Part shown: positions 45,216-56,007 of the stretch, in pieces | Layout: every line of letters begins with the position of its first letter | Position numbering within the stretch: position 1 is the stretch's first letter | Source of the DNA: Ctena decussata | Lineage: Eukaryota; Mollusca; Bivalvia; Lucinida; Lucinidae | DNA: 64,000 bases | Assembly: GCA_963989385.1 (NCBI GenBank) | Contig: OZ022511.1 | Location: 6,510,001 to 6,574,000 of the forward strand | Direction: 5' to 3' | The notes under the pieces: model-generated | What the model was told of the DNA's origin: nothing | The model's database searches: none | What the model saw: only the letters and a program-made list of their open reading frames with translations | Made by a program: the position numbers and the translations under genes

Positions 45216-46036
45216 AAAAAGCTTAAAGAACTTATCGATAGAAGATCTTCCATATGCATGAAATGCATCAGGGAAACAAAAATAACAGACTTGGTTTATT
45301 TTAGTATTTTCATGTACAGGAATGCAATGTAATGTTGTATTACTTTCCTTGCCTCATCTCCTTAACCCATAATACCGGGGTTATAGCGGGACTCTATTTC
45401 AAACTGACTCGGAATGATTTCAACAAACCCGAAGGAAAAGAAAATACATAATCTGCAGTATCAAGAGTTTTCTCTGGAAGTTTTCGAGCTTTACGTGCTG
45501 TAATGTAAAATAATTTGGACATGAAAATCAGGATGTTACTGAATATTTCGTCGTTCATCTATGTGCATTCTACTCATATTGGAATGTTGAATTGCAGTCT
45601 CTCTGTTTACGATTTAATTGTCACTGCTAGAATCTTAAACTAATATTTGTATTTGGGTGATAAGTTGCTGAATCATAATATCGTTTAATATTTACCATTT
45701 CTTTACCACCGCTGCTTTCTTTCTATGATTCTTATCGTTGGAACATCGTGTCATAGGTTTCTCAGAAGTTATTCGTGTAAGAATATTCTAACTAAATATT
45801 CAAATGGACATTGAGTTGTTGTGTTCTAGAGTGAGATTTGGCCATTATCATATTTTCATTTTTTGGTATTTTTCTTTTTTCCATAGTTTCAAATTTTAGA
45901 TTTTTAAACTTTCTATAGTATGGTTGCTCGGTAGTGCAAACGACATTTCAGTATTGTCTCAAAATTTGTGAGAGATACCAGATGTTTGAATTGCTCATTC
46001 TAAACGTTTATCTTATGTATCACCAAATAATATGTA
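45216..46036. other. No gene recognised
   Basis: AT-rich, unstructured. Confidence 0.4.
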
Positions 46037-46490
46037 ACAAGAGGGCCATGAGGCCCTGAATCGCACGCCTGATAATCAGGGTAAATGTCAAACTAGGGTC
46101 ATCATTTCAACAAACCTGATATGTTTAAACTGTCAAAATATGAGAGACTCTGGTTAAAGGTCAAAACATAATCTTGACCTCTATTGCTAAAAAATAACCG
46201 AAAACAGCTCGAGACACTATATTCCTTTATGCGCAAGGGCAAGTAACTCTGTTATGATGTGTCCAATCTGACTGATATTCGAAATAAGAGAGACATCTTG
46301 CCAGTCATTGGTCATTGTCTCTTGCAAGTATGATACTGATCGGGCAAAAAATGAGGAAACACGATTTTCTCCATACAGAGTATATTTGAACGCTCAAAGG
46401 CAGCTAACCCTACAATGGAAAAGCAGATCTAGGTAAATTTCGAACTCGCCTGAGTTCTGGTGCCTGACTTCTTTCCCCGCCAGTCTAAAA
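46037..46490 (+). repeat. Pearl-like element, left-arm fragment
   Basis: Starts AACAAGAGGGCCATGAGGCC, the same head as the element at 38345. It is followed by a diverged ~170-bp repeat (AAGTAACTCTGTTATGA..., CTTGCAAGTATGATACTGAT) that is also found at about 51240-51560 and 52430-52560. Confidence 0.55.
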
Positions 46491-46499
46491 AAATATCCT

Positions 46500-47830
46500 A
46501 CTTTACCTACTTTAGAGCACGATGGAATCATGTATTCTGATGACACTGACAAGGCAAATCTCCTTAACAATTTCTTCAGAGACCAAACACTGATTAATGA
46601 AAGTAATTCAGTCCTACCAAGAATCAACAAGTATGTTGCTGAATGTGTCTCGTTTAGCTCTTTAATTATAACTCCTTCTGAAATCGAGCTGGTTCTCAAA
46701 TCACTACCTGTAGTGAAAGCTGTTGGGCCAGATGGAATAAATAATTGCATTTTAAGAGAAATCGCGCATGAATTTCCGTCCCTTTCTGCTCTTTAAGTAA
46801 TCTGTCTCTTCATCTAGGTATGGTGCCGGATATATGGCAGGTTTCTCATGTTTGTCCTATTTATAAAAAAGATGGTCCCACATTAGTTTCTAATTACGGT
46901 CCGATATCACTCTTTAACGCATTAGATAAAGTAGCGGAATGAGTTTTATTTAAACATTTGTACAATCACTTTAGGGACAACAATATACTTACACCACTAA
47001 AGTCTGGATTTATCCCTAAGGACTCAACAAGTAATCAACTTACATTCCTTTATGGCATATTTTGTTCAAGCTCTTGATAACGGCAAAGAGGCCACGGTCG
47101 TCTTTTGCGACATTAGCAAAGCTTTTGACCGTATTTGGCATGCCGGTCTTCTTTGTAAACTTGAAGCAGTAGGTATTTCTGGCAGTTTACTTTCATGGTT
47201 TAAAAGTTATCTCTCAAACAGAAGACAAAGAGTAATACTTCCTGGCGTTTATTCAAACTGGAACAATATTAAGGCAGGAGTTCCTCAAGGCTCTATATTA
47301 GGCCCCCTCCTTTTCCTTCTATATAAAAACGATATAGTTAACGACATTGGTTCACATATTCGACTTTTCGCTGATGATATTAGTTTATATATAGTTGCTG
47401 AAAATCCTAATGAAGCGGCTGAACTTCTCAATGTAGATCTGGATAAAATTACAACATGGGCTGAACAATGGCTAGTGACATTCAATCCCCCTAAAATAGA
47501 ATCTATGTTGATATCTAGGAAAATTATTAAACCAGTGCACCCGCCAATCTTTATGAGTAACCAGCAAATCACAGAAGTAAATTTTCATAAGCATCTGGGC
47601 ATTATCTTATCTAATGATTGTACATGGCATACACATATTGATTATATAGAAGAAAAAGCATGGAAAAGAATTAGTGTCATGCGTAGGCTAAAATGTCAAC
47701 TGGACAGGAAATTGGAAACCATATATATAATTTTTATTAGGCCGATTCTCGAGTATTGCAATGAAAAGGATGAACTTGAATAAATTCAATTAGAAGCAGC
47801 ATGAATTGCAACTGGTGCTACTAAATTAAC
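46500..47830 (+). pseudogene. LINE reverse transcriptase remnant
   Basis: Contains VVKAVGPDGINNCILREIA (start of the RT domain), FCDISKAFDRIWHAGLLCKL (motif A), AGVPQGSILGPLLFLLYKND (motif B), and HIRLFADDISLYIVAEN (motif C with intact FADD). Then come NFHKHLGIILSNDCTWHTHI and RPILEYCN. It is broken by a frame change near 46795, a TGA at 46940-46942, another frame change near 47050, a small deletion near 47765, and stops near 47781 and 47800. LINE RT copies element RNA at a nicked chromosomal target. Confidence 0.85.
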
Positions 47831-47839
47831 TTTAGTTAA

Positions 47840-48689
47840 GGTGGTGATTTATGGTAAATGTAAAAATCTGCATAAAACCATAAAAAAGTAACGTATCTCC
47901 CTGAAAGTTAGCAGACTTCTTATTATCGTTTTTCTTTACAGTTTAGAACACGAAATAGACGTACATGCTGCTTAAAAAGTGTTTTATAAGGAAAGATCAA
48001 AGGGAAAATTTCTGCGAATAAATCTGAAAAAATAATATCGTTATTGAAAATTTAGGTAGTGCTGAAGGTGCATAATTGCATAATGAAGGGCGTCCTAGCA
48101 ATTATTTATTCCAACTCTTTCTCAAATTGTAATGTAGACCAGATGAAATAGTAGCTTTTTCTCAAATATTCAACCAAGTACAAAGTAAATGTACACTGGA
48201 CGCATTTATTAAATATAGGGTAGGCAAGCATACCTATGTTAACACCTACAATATATTTAATACATGACTGACATGATCAGTGGTGTTTAGATGAAATTGT
48301 TCAACCTTGTTAAAATAGTATCACCTGTCTCACCAGTGTGTTTTGACAAAACAATTTGGACACAGACTGCATCTTTTTTTTATCTGCTCAGCCTGATAAT
48401 GTGTGAAAGAGTTTGAAAAAATAATTGCTAGGACGCTCTCCATTATGCAACAACAAGGTACTCTAAGCACTAAGTATATTTTCAATAATGATATTATTTT
48501 TTCAGATTTATTCGCAGAAAATTACCCTTTGATCTTCTCTTATAAAAACACTTTTTAACATTAACAAATGCTGCATTTTGGGATTCACAACATAAAGAAG
48601 GAATCTGCTAAGTTTTGAAAAGATCAGTGTTATTTTGAGTATTTATGCAGATTTTTGTCTTTGTCCCAAATCAGTGATTATCACCACCC
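47840..48689. mobile_element. Foldback MITE with TAA target duplication
   Basis: Flanked by TAA at 47837-47839 and 48690-48692. Ends GGTGGTGAT and ATCACCACCC are inverted repeats. Further inverted matches extend about 290 bp inwards (AAAAATCTGCATAAA near each end, and AATTGCATAATG/CATTATGCAAC nearer the centre), so the element is one large hairpin. A 3-bp TWA target and this TIR fit PIF/Harbinger-type MITEs. Removing it and one TAA rejoins the LINE reading frame exactly. Confidence 0.75.
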
Positions 48690-48690
48690 T

Positions 48691-49325
48691 AATAATTTAT
48701 ATCGCGAAATAGGTTAGGAGTCTCTCGATGAAAGACGGAATAAACAAAAATCAATACTGTTTTATAAAATGTACTATAATATGAGCCCACCCTATCTTTT
48801 AACTTTAGTTTCTCCTCTTGTTGGGCAAAGGTCTAGATACAACTTATGAAACACCAATGACCTTCAAACAATCGACGCACGCACTTCACAATATTTCAAT
48901 TCATTTCTCCCTTCAACTGTGAGGGACTGGAACAGCTTACCGTCTGATATTAGAAATTCTGACAATGTTGTTGCATTCAAGTCTAGTCTTAATAGAGACA
49001 ACCTTATCGTCCCTAAGCACTTTTACTTTAGAGATCTGCGATTACAGATATTGTATACTCGCCTGAGAACGAAATGTAGTTGTTTGAATTATGACATCTT
49101 TCTTCGGCGCCTAAACGACTCACCGCTCTTTTGTTGCGGCGATCTCGAGAATGCGGAACATTTTCTCTTGCAATGTCCTATCTACCACCAACCAAGACTC
49201 GCACTTACACAGACTCTCTCACAACGCTGCCAGATTTCTTCCAATCTGCTCCTATATGGCGATTCTTCTATGCCGCTAGAGACAAAAAAATCTGGTTTTT
49301 GAAGCAGTTCAGAAGTATATCCTAG
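48691..49325 (+). pseudogene. LINE C-terminal remnant
   Basis: Continues the LINE frame after the MITE. Landmarks are MRDWNSLPSDIRNSDNVVAF and TRLRTKCSCLNYDIFLRRLN, then FCCGDLENAEHFLLQCPIY, a Cys/His pattern found at the C-terminus of many LINE proteins. In-frame stops near 48715 and 48846 show decay. Confidence 0.8.
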
Positions 49326-50320
49326 ACACAAAACGGTTTTAAGCTGACATATACATGTACTTGCAGTATTGCATTATAAATCAGTTTTTATATATTCCGC
49401 ATTTCTCAAAGTTAATTATGTGAGAACACAAAAAAATCGTATGTCTTTTCTACCTTTCTGTTGCAGTTAATCTTTAGAAATCAACTTTTTCAAACCCAAC
49501 CTCAGGCCACACCTCACGCATTTGCTCTTGCTTTTGCTCCTAAATGTCTCCTTTTTTGGTTTTGATTAGTTTCTGAAATTCTTATAGTCCTTCTTTTTTT
49601 TGCAAATTTTGTATATTCAAAATTTTTGTTTGATTATATATACTGTTTTGCTTGATTTTTCTCACTTTTTTTCTTTTCATCTTTGTAGTTGCTATTGTCT
49701 AGTTTTTGTTTTGGTACATGTTTTCTTGTTCGTTAGTCTATTTTATATTGCCATTCATATGTAACATTGCTAATTGTGCTACAAGGAGAGGAACTAAATA
49801 AGCAGTTATTGCTTCTGTTCCCATCCTAACTTGAACTACTCGAACTATTTATGTGTAATATGTAACTGAAGAAGCGAATAAAATATGTTTAAACCAAAAA
49901 TAATCCATTAAAAATAAATAAATAAATTCGATCCGCCAACTGCTTTCAGACAAAAATGTCATTTGAAACTCAACAAGTTTTCCCATTGTAAGTCTATGGG
50001 ATTTCTACCGTAATATTTACATAGTTCGCGAACCTGCCACAAAGGCAAATGAAAAAAAAGCGTTCCTGATATTAAAAAAACGTCAGTGGGCAGGCTTCCC
50101 CGATGCTGCCTGCAAAATTTCAGCTAGTTCGCATCTCTAGTTTTGGAGAAGAATATATATTGATTAAAAAAAAAGGGGGGGGGGGGCGTGGCTGGTGTTG
50201 TACATTTCATTACTTGTCATGAATAGACTCAATTAAACCAATATGTTCTATAAAAGGGTTTTCCTCTGGAAGCAAGGATCACACCACAGAACTGAAAACT
50301 GTCGAGTGTACAATGTTTCT

Positions 50321-50368
50321 GAGCCAGACTAGCTCGTTTCGGCCAATTATGCCTCATCAGTGACCCTC
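50321..50368 (-). ncRNA. Type I hammerhead ribozyme, consensus core
   Basis: Minus strand: stem I GGGTCA with TGGCTC (two wobble pairs), CTGATGA (50354-50360), stem II GGC/GCC with loop ATAATTG, GAAA (50337-50340), a two-base-pair stem III AC/GT with loop GAGCTA, and cleavage triplet GTC (50327-50329). Every invariant core base is present. This is the clearest ribozyme in the window. Confidence 0.85.
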
Positions 50369-50581
50369 AAATATTTTCAAAGTTCTACAATGGAATCAAT
50401 GAACCCAAAGGACTAGAAAATAAAATCTACACTATGATGAAGGGCAGGGAGACTTTTTACGGTGACCACACAGTCCCAATCACCAGCTGTAGTGAAGTTC
50501 AACATGTTCTATAAAAGGGTTATCCTTTGGAAGCAAGGATCACACCACAGAACTGAAAACTGTCGAGTGTACAAGTTTTCT

Positions 50582-50606
50582 GGGCCAGACTAGCTAGTTT
50601 CGGCCA
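50582..50606 (-). pseudogene. Partial second hammerhead
   Basis: GGGCCAGACTAGCTAG and TTTCGGCC repeat the stem I 3' strand, stem III, GAAA and half of stem II of the 50.3-kb ribozyme. The CTGATGA half is missing at the repeat edge. Confidence 0.7.
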
Positions 50607-51235
50607 AGTCTGCTATTTTTCTACTTTTTGGTGTTTTCCATGCTTCCAAAGGATCCTACGTTTCAGAACATATTTATCTGCCCTAGCTGCGAGCGTAGAT
50701 AACCCACAATGAGCATAACTTTATATTATTGTCCCCTCTATACAAGAAGTCTCCACATAAAATGCCACTTTGTTCTGCCAATTGCTTTCAGATAAAATAT
50801 CATTTGAAACTTAACAAATTTTTCCATTGTAAGTCTGGGATTTTATGTCCTGAATTTGACAAAGTTCACGTCCCTGCCTCGGGTGCAAATGGAAAAACAT
50901 TATCTGATTTTAACAAATTTCAGTGGGCAGGCTTCCCCAATGCTGCCTGCAAAAGTTCAGCTCGTTCACATCTCTGGTTTCGTAGTAGACAATATTTTTG
51001 CTTAAACAGAGTATCTGTCTTAGCTCCCAGCGTAGTTGACGGATCGCGACAAACTTTTGTTCTTCATTTGTCTAAGGTCTCCACATAACATTTCACTTGG
51101 ATCCGCTTAGTCGTTTCTTAGTGAAGTCGCCAAAAGGAAAGACGGACGACAGACTATGGACGACGGACGACAGACAACCTACAAATACTGTAAGCTCCCC
51201 AGGAGCCTTCGGCTCATGGGAGCTAAAAACCCCGA

Positions 51236-51790
51236 TTTGAAATGAGCGAAAACATGTGGAGACACGATTTTCCCCACACAAAGTCTACAGAAACGCTCAA
51301 GGGTAACTAACTCCGCGATTGAAAATTAGATCTGGCTGAATTTCGATTTCATCAGAGCTCTTGGCCCTGTTTTCGTCTCCCGCAATTCTGAAAAAAAAAT
51401 ATATAAAAAATGACCCCCCCAAAAAAAGCTGGAGATACAATATTCTTTGACGCTCAATGGCAAGTAACTCTATTATTATAAGTCAAGTCTGACTGATATT
51501 CGATTCTTGCCTGTCATTGTTTCCTGCAAGTATCAAACACATCCGATTAAAAATGAGCGAAACAAATGGAAGACACGATTTTTACCATACAAAATGTATA
51601 GGATTGCTCAAGGGCAACTAACTCCACGATGGAAAATCCGATCTCGCAGATTTTCGAACTTGTCCGATTACTTGTGCCTGTCCTCGTTCCCTGCAAGTTG
51701 CGGTTGCATTTTTTTATATTCGGTGATGTTTGGTTTATTGTGTTATCATGTTAGCCCTTCTGTGATAAAAATTGAAAATAGATAAAAATA
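51236..51790 (+). repeat. Diverged ~170-bp tandem units
   Basis: Units marked by AAAATGAGCGAAAACATGTG / GATTTTCCCCA / GCTCAAGGGCAACTAACTCC / CGTTCCCTGCAAG recur here and at 52430-52560, 55440-55620 and, reversed, 63130-63450. No gene. Confidence 0.6.
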
Positions 51791-52285
51791 GGTTAAAGGC
51801 CCCATTGCGCTATCAGCATGAAAAATGATATCGCGAGGTATCGCTGCAAGCTACTCGCCATAGTTTCGTCATAGTAAATCAAGGCGATTAGCCAACTTTG
51901 AACCAATAAACCATCACCGAGTTTCATATAAAAAGGATTCGAAAATTGATTTGGGTCATTTTAGTTGCCAACCAAAATGACCTAATTTTGATTTCGTAAA
52001 CACTGAAAAAATGGTAAAAATACAACGTACAGCAGTGGAGTCCCATTCGCTATACCGCTTTTGTTTATAGTGCATCTCTAAACGGGAAACCAGAAAAGGA
52101 AATCTGTATTTTGTAGAACGAATCTTCGTCCTCAAAAACACGTTCCCATACTTTTTGCTATGTATATGGACCAATCTATCCATACCATCCCTTATTTTAT
52201 CACCAAGCGTGAAGATTGAAGCGCTTTTCATAACAATTTGCGTTTAGACGTTTTTACCACTTATAGGACTATGGAGACTTTAAAG
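51791..52285 (+). mobile_element. TTAA-flanked MITE, full copy B
   Basis: Near-identical to 34813-35309 over the whole length, with TTAA at both ends (GGTTAAAGGCCCC left, GGAGACTTTAAAG right). ORFs inside are artefacts. Confidence 0.75.
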
Positions 52286-52971
52286 TCTTATCGGCTTATC
52301 AATTGAAATTTATTGGTTGTTGGGATGTCTTTGTCAATCTTTCCGTTTGATGTTGGGGATAGGGTTTGGGATCAGATTCAGTCAGTTCCTGAAGTGTAGT
52401 TACTCTTTAAAAATTAAAAATGATCGAAAAAAGCTGAAGACACTATTATTCTTAGACACTCAAGGGCAAGTAAATCTATTATGAAAAGTCCAATCTGATT
52501 AATATTCGAACTCATCCGAGACTTCTTGCCTGTTATTATTTCTTGCAAGTATGAACTACAATGTGTCCATAGGACACGGATGCCCCCGCCTAGTGCCCTA
52601 AGTAAGATGGCGCCTTGTTTAAGGTACTGACACTTGTAGGAAACCTGCAATTGTAAGAAAAATTAGGTTCGCAGAGGCAGACTCGTGTAGTACATGTTTT
52701 ATTGTTTTCCTTAGGTAGATGTATTGTGCTTCTTGGATCAAGAGAAGGGTGGGTGGCAAGTTTGAAGAGGGTTTAAGGATGTCAGAGCATCTACATTGTA
52801 AAACAATTTCCGTAGATTTTACGGTAGAATACCTGGCAACCAGCGGCCAGATACGAACGTCCGTAAACTTTGGCAGGAGTCATCACGCAGAGAAGGGTAG
52901 AATAAGACAGGCATTGTTTTAGACATACATGTATAGCCCTTCAACACCATAAAGGTATTTTCGAGTGCAGT
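52286..52971. other. No gene recognised before the gap
   Basis: Holds further ~170-bp repeat units (52430-52560), then ATGCCCCCGCC at 52580, a word that also starts the element at 59183. Nothing coding is supported. Confidence 0.4.
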
Positions 52972-53171
52972 NNNNNNNNNNNNNNNNNNNNNNNNNNNNN
53001 NNNNNNNNNNNNNNNNNNNNNNNNNNNNNNNNNNNNNNNNNNNNNNNNNNNNNNNNNNNNNNNNNNNNNNNNNNNNNNNNNNNNNNNNNNNNNNNNNNNN
53101 NNNNNNNNNNNNNNNNNNNNNNNNNNNNNNNNNNNNNNNNNNNNNNNNNNNNNNNNNNNNNNNNNNNNNNN
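52972..53171. other. Assembly gap (200 N)
   Basis: Exactly 200 unresolved bases, a conventional size for an unknown-length gap. It lies at the edge of a tandem array, a usual cause of assembly breaks. Confidence 0.97.
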
Positions 53172-54053
53172 CCCTAAATCCAACTTGACCTGTATTTTAT
53201 AACTATATATCTGTGTCTAAAATATGAATCCAATACACTTATCTTTTCAAAAGATAATGAACGGAAACAATTTTTTCATACAGGATGAAGTCGAAAAAGG
53301 GCCATAAATCCAACTACAACAGACGGATTTTACCCTAACTCGAACTTGACGTGTATTGTATAATTATATAACTGTGTATATAATGCAAATTAAATCCATA
53401 GATGTTTTCAAAAGATATCGAACGGATAATGAACAGAAACCATTTTTTTGTACACAATAAAGTCGAAAAAGGGCCATAACTCCCATATTGATAGATGGAT
53501 TTTACCCCAAATCAAACTTGACCCGTACTTTTTTATTATATAGCTGTGTATAAAATATGAATCTAATACACTAATATTTTTTAAAAGATAATGAACGGAA
53601 CCCATTTTTTTGTACAAAATGAAGTAAAAAGGTCATAACCCACCATAATAGACATATATTACCCTACATCGAATTTGGCCTGTATTTTGTATTCATATAC
53701 CTGTGTATAAAATACGAATTCAACACACTAATGTTTCAAAAAGATGTCGAATGGATAACGAACAGAAAAATTTTTTTTGTAGGAAATAAAGTGGAAAAGG
53801 GTCATAATTCCCATAATGATTGACGGATTTTACCCTTAATCGAACTTGACCTGTATTTTACATTTATAGATTATATACTATATATAAAATATGAATCGAA
53901 TACACTAATGTTTTCAAACGATAATGAACGGAAACCATTTTCTTCATACAAAATGAAGTCGAAAATGGGCCATAACTCCCACAATAATAGACGGATTTTA
54001 CCCTGAATCGAATTTTACCTGTATTTTATGATTATATACCTGTGTATAAAATA
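53172..54053 (+). repeat. Tandem array, ~165-bp units
   Basis: About five and a half units marked by GACGGATTTTACCCT, AACTTGACCTGTATTTTA, TGTGTATAAAATA, AATACACTAATGTTTTCA and AAAGGGCCATAA. The array continues after the MITE at 55316-55350 and ends in a GTACGTACGTACGG microsatellite near 55370-55395. Confidence 0.8.
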
Positions 54054-55313
54054 CGAGGGGCATTTCAGAAATAGTGACAATGAGTCTGGCATTCCTAGGA
54101 ATGTTGACCGATTTTTTATATTTATGTCTTAACTTTTAGGTTTACTTAATATCCAAATGCCCTTCACGCACAAAATTTGAGTCAGTGGTATTTTCTGTAA
54201 AACATGCACTGACAATTGATGTTAGGGTAAAGTCACGGAGAAGAAACGGACGGAATATTTATGTGAAGATAAATTCATAAACTCTGGATACAAGCAGCTC
54301 TGGATTGATACCTATATAATGTGTTACACTGAAACTATTGCAGTATAAAAAACATTGTACCAGCTTTTCTAAAACATAAGATTTACCTTGCAAGATAGGT
54401 TAATCATAGAACAATGCGCATTTCTGATGACGTCATTCCTGCGCTAAAATGAAATGTATAGTATGTTGTTTAAACTTCGGTTTTGAGGCCAATTCAAGTG
54501 AAAGTGAATGTTTATGTCTACCTTATGCTCTTTTGTTTGTCAGTGACCTACCTGTGTTGACGATAAGTTTCCCCACCCACCCACACATGTCGATGTCAGT
54601 ATGCCATATAAACTAACAAATCTTTCAAGTCTTTATGTATGACTTTTTCTTTCAATATGTTCCTCTAATTTTTGACATTAAACAATGTTAAATATATTTA
54701 GCCTGTGTCTTTTCATTAGAAGATAATTTCATTTTATTGTTTTGTATTTTACATGAATTGCTGCTACTTTGCAATTCCCGGCGTGAAGTTTGCACACGTA
54801 TCATCCAGTTTCATCAGTTATTTGATGCCAGTCGTAACATAATATATTGACCTAATCATTTTTGTTATAAAATGTCTGTCATTTGTTTAAATTGGATGTG
54901 AATAAGTAAAACAAAATCATAGTTTAACAATATAATGCATTTATAATAACTTTGCATCTACAACCACATAGCAGAGAAAAATCCCGTTTATTATATTACT
55001 TGTATAGAATCTGGAAACGGTTTCTGTATTACTTCCTTATTTTTACATCGAAAACACAGTATTACGCGTTTTTTCATTAAAATATCATTTTCTCACTAAG
55101 CAAACAGTAAGAGAACACAGGAGGCTTTCAGTGAAAATGTACACTTTCCAGTGTCCACACCCTTGTGACGTATAAGCACGTACTGTCGTGCATGGGCGAC
55201 TTAGAAATTAACGCATACCATTTTAAACTTTCCAATGATATATCAAACCACTACTAAATATCAGCCAATAGGCTACCCTGATATCATTTAATTTATTTCT
55301 GAAATGCCCCTCG
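54054..55313. mobile_element. Mariner-type TIR element without transposase, TA target duplication
   Basis: The terminal inverted repeat CGAGGGGCATTTCAGAAATA is exact at both ends, flanked by TA (54052-54053 and 55314-55315). Length is 1,260 bp, like a full mariner, but I see no transposase reading frame or D,D34D-type block. It interrupts a unit of the ~165-bp array, and removing it with one TA rejoins the unit, which proves the boundaries. Confidence 0.88.
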
Positions 55314-55315
55314 TA

Positions 55316-55912
55316 TGAATTCAATACACTAATGTTTCCAAAAGATATCGAACGAAAACCTTAGTACGCATGGTACGTACGTACGTACGGACAGCGGTGA
55401 TACTATATACGGTAATACTATATGCCCTCCACTAAAAACGGCAGTTGCATAAAAACATCCGATTAAAAATGAGCAAAAATGTGGAGACACGATCTTCCCC
55501 ATACAAGGTCTATAGGAACGCTCAAGGGCAGCCAACTCCGGGATGAAAAATCGGATCTGGGTGAATTTCGAACTTGTCTGCGATTTTGTGTGTGTCCTCG
55601 TTCCCTGCAAGTCTAAAAAGATCCGATCAAAAATAGCGGACGAATCCCAGAGACACCATTTTCCCTATTATAATTCAAAGGGAGCTATTGGTTGCCACAG
55701 TAACCAAAGTTTCGGCCAGACATGCTCCAAAACCTAATACAGCCTTGCCCAATTATGTTACTCATGAAATTTAATCAAGATTGGGCTGGTAGCTTTAGAG
55801 ACACACACTTGTTTGAAAATGTTGACGTAAGGACGGACGACAGAGCCTGCCTGTCCTATAAGCTCCCCGGAGCCGCTGGCTCAGGTGAGCTTAAAAGCTG
55901 AGTCTTTGCATG
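55316..55912 (+). repeat. End of the tandem array and adjacent pearl-like repeat
   Basis: Remaining array piece and ACGT-rich microsatellite to about 55440, then ~170-bp-type units (AAAAATGAGCAAAAATGTGG) ending in GGACGGACGACAGAGCC and a terminal hairpin (AGCTCCCCGGAGCCGCTGGC / CAGGTGAGCTT). Confidence 0.6.
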
Positions 55913-55914
55913 CA

Positions 55915-55975
55915 TTTTTAGCTCGTCTGAACGAAAGTTCATGAAGAGCTATTGTTGTCACCTTGGCGTCGGCGT

Positions 55976-56007
<32 letters not shown>

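Larger units (their letters stand above)
46490..49926 (+). mobile_element. Decayed LINE (Jockey/CR1-like RT), interrupted by a MITE
   Basis: RT-coding remnants at 46500-47830 and 48691-49325, 3' UTR to 49904, and a short (TAAA)n tail at 49905-49926. The 5' part (endonuclease) is missing. The 47840-48689 MITE lies inside the coding region. Confidence 0.8.
50243..50607 (-). mobile_element. Retrozyme-like tandem repeat, 261-bp unit
   Basis: ATGTTCTATAAAAGGGTT at 50243 recurs at 50504, and the following ~100 bp (AAGCAAGGATCACACCACAG, ACTGAAAACTGTCGAGTGTA) are nearly identical. That gives about 1.4 units of 261 bp. The first unit contains a complete hammerhead on the minus strand. The second ends inside its own hammerhead. 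Small repeats with a type I hammerhead per unit are the hallmark of metazoan retrozymes, thought to be mobilised by PLE machinery. Confidence 0.7.
49930..51235 (+). repeat. Two-unit dispersed repeat, pearl-like right end
   Basis: 49935-50150 and 50765-50990 are diverged direct copies (TTTCCCATTGTAAGTCT / CAGTGGGCAGGCTTCCCC / ATGCTGCCTGCAAAA). The block ends with a GGACGACGGACGACAGAC microsatellite near 51140-51175 and AGCTCCCCAGGAGCCTTCGG, a terminal hairpin as in other tandem elements here. The retrozyme-like repeat lies between the two units. Confidence 0.55.

Noticed and set aside
52941..53183. ORFs spanning the N run
   Set aside because: They consist of unknown residues from the assembly gap.
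54425..54475. CTGATGA near 54428 followed by a later GAAA
   Set aside because: No pairing stem between core and GAAA.
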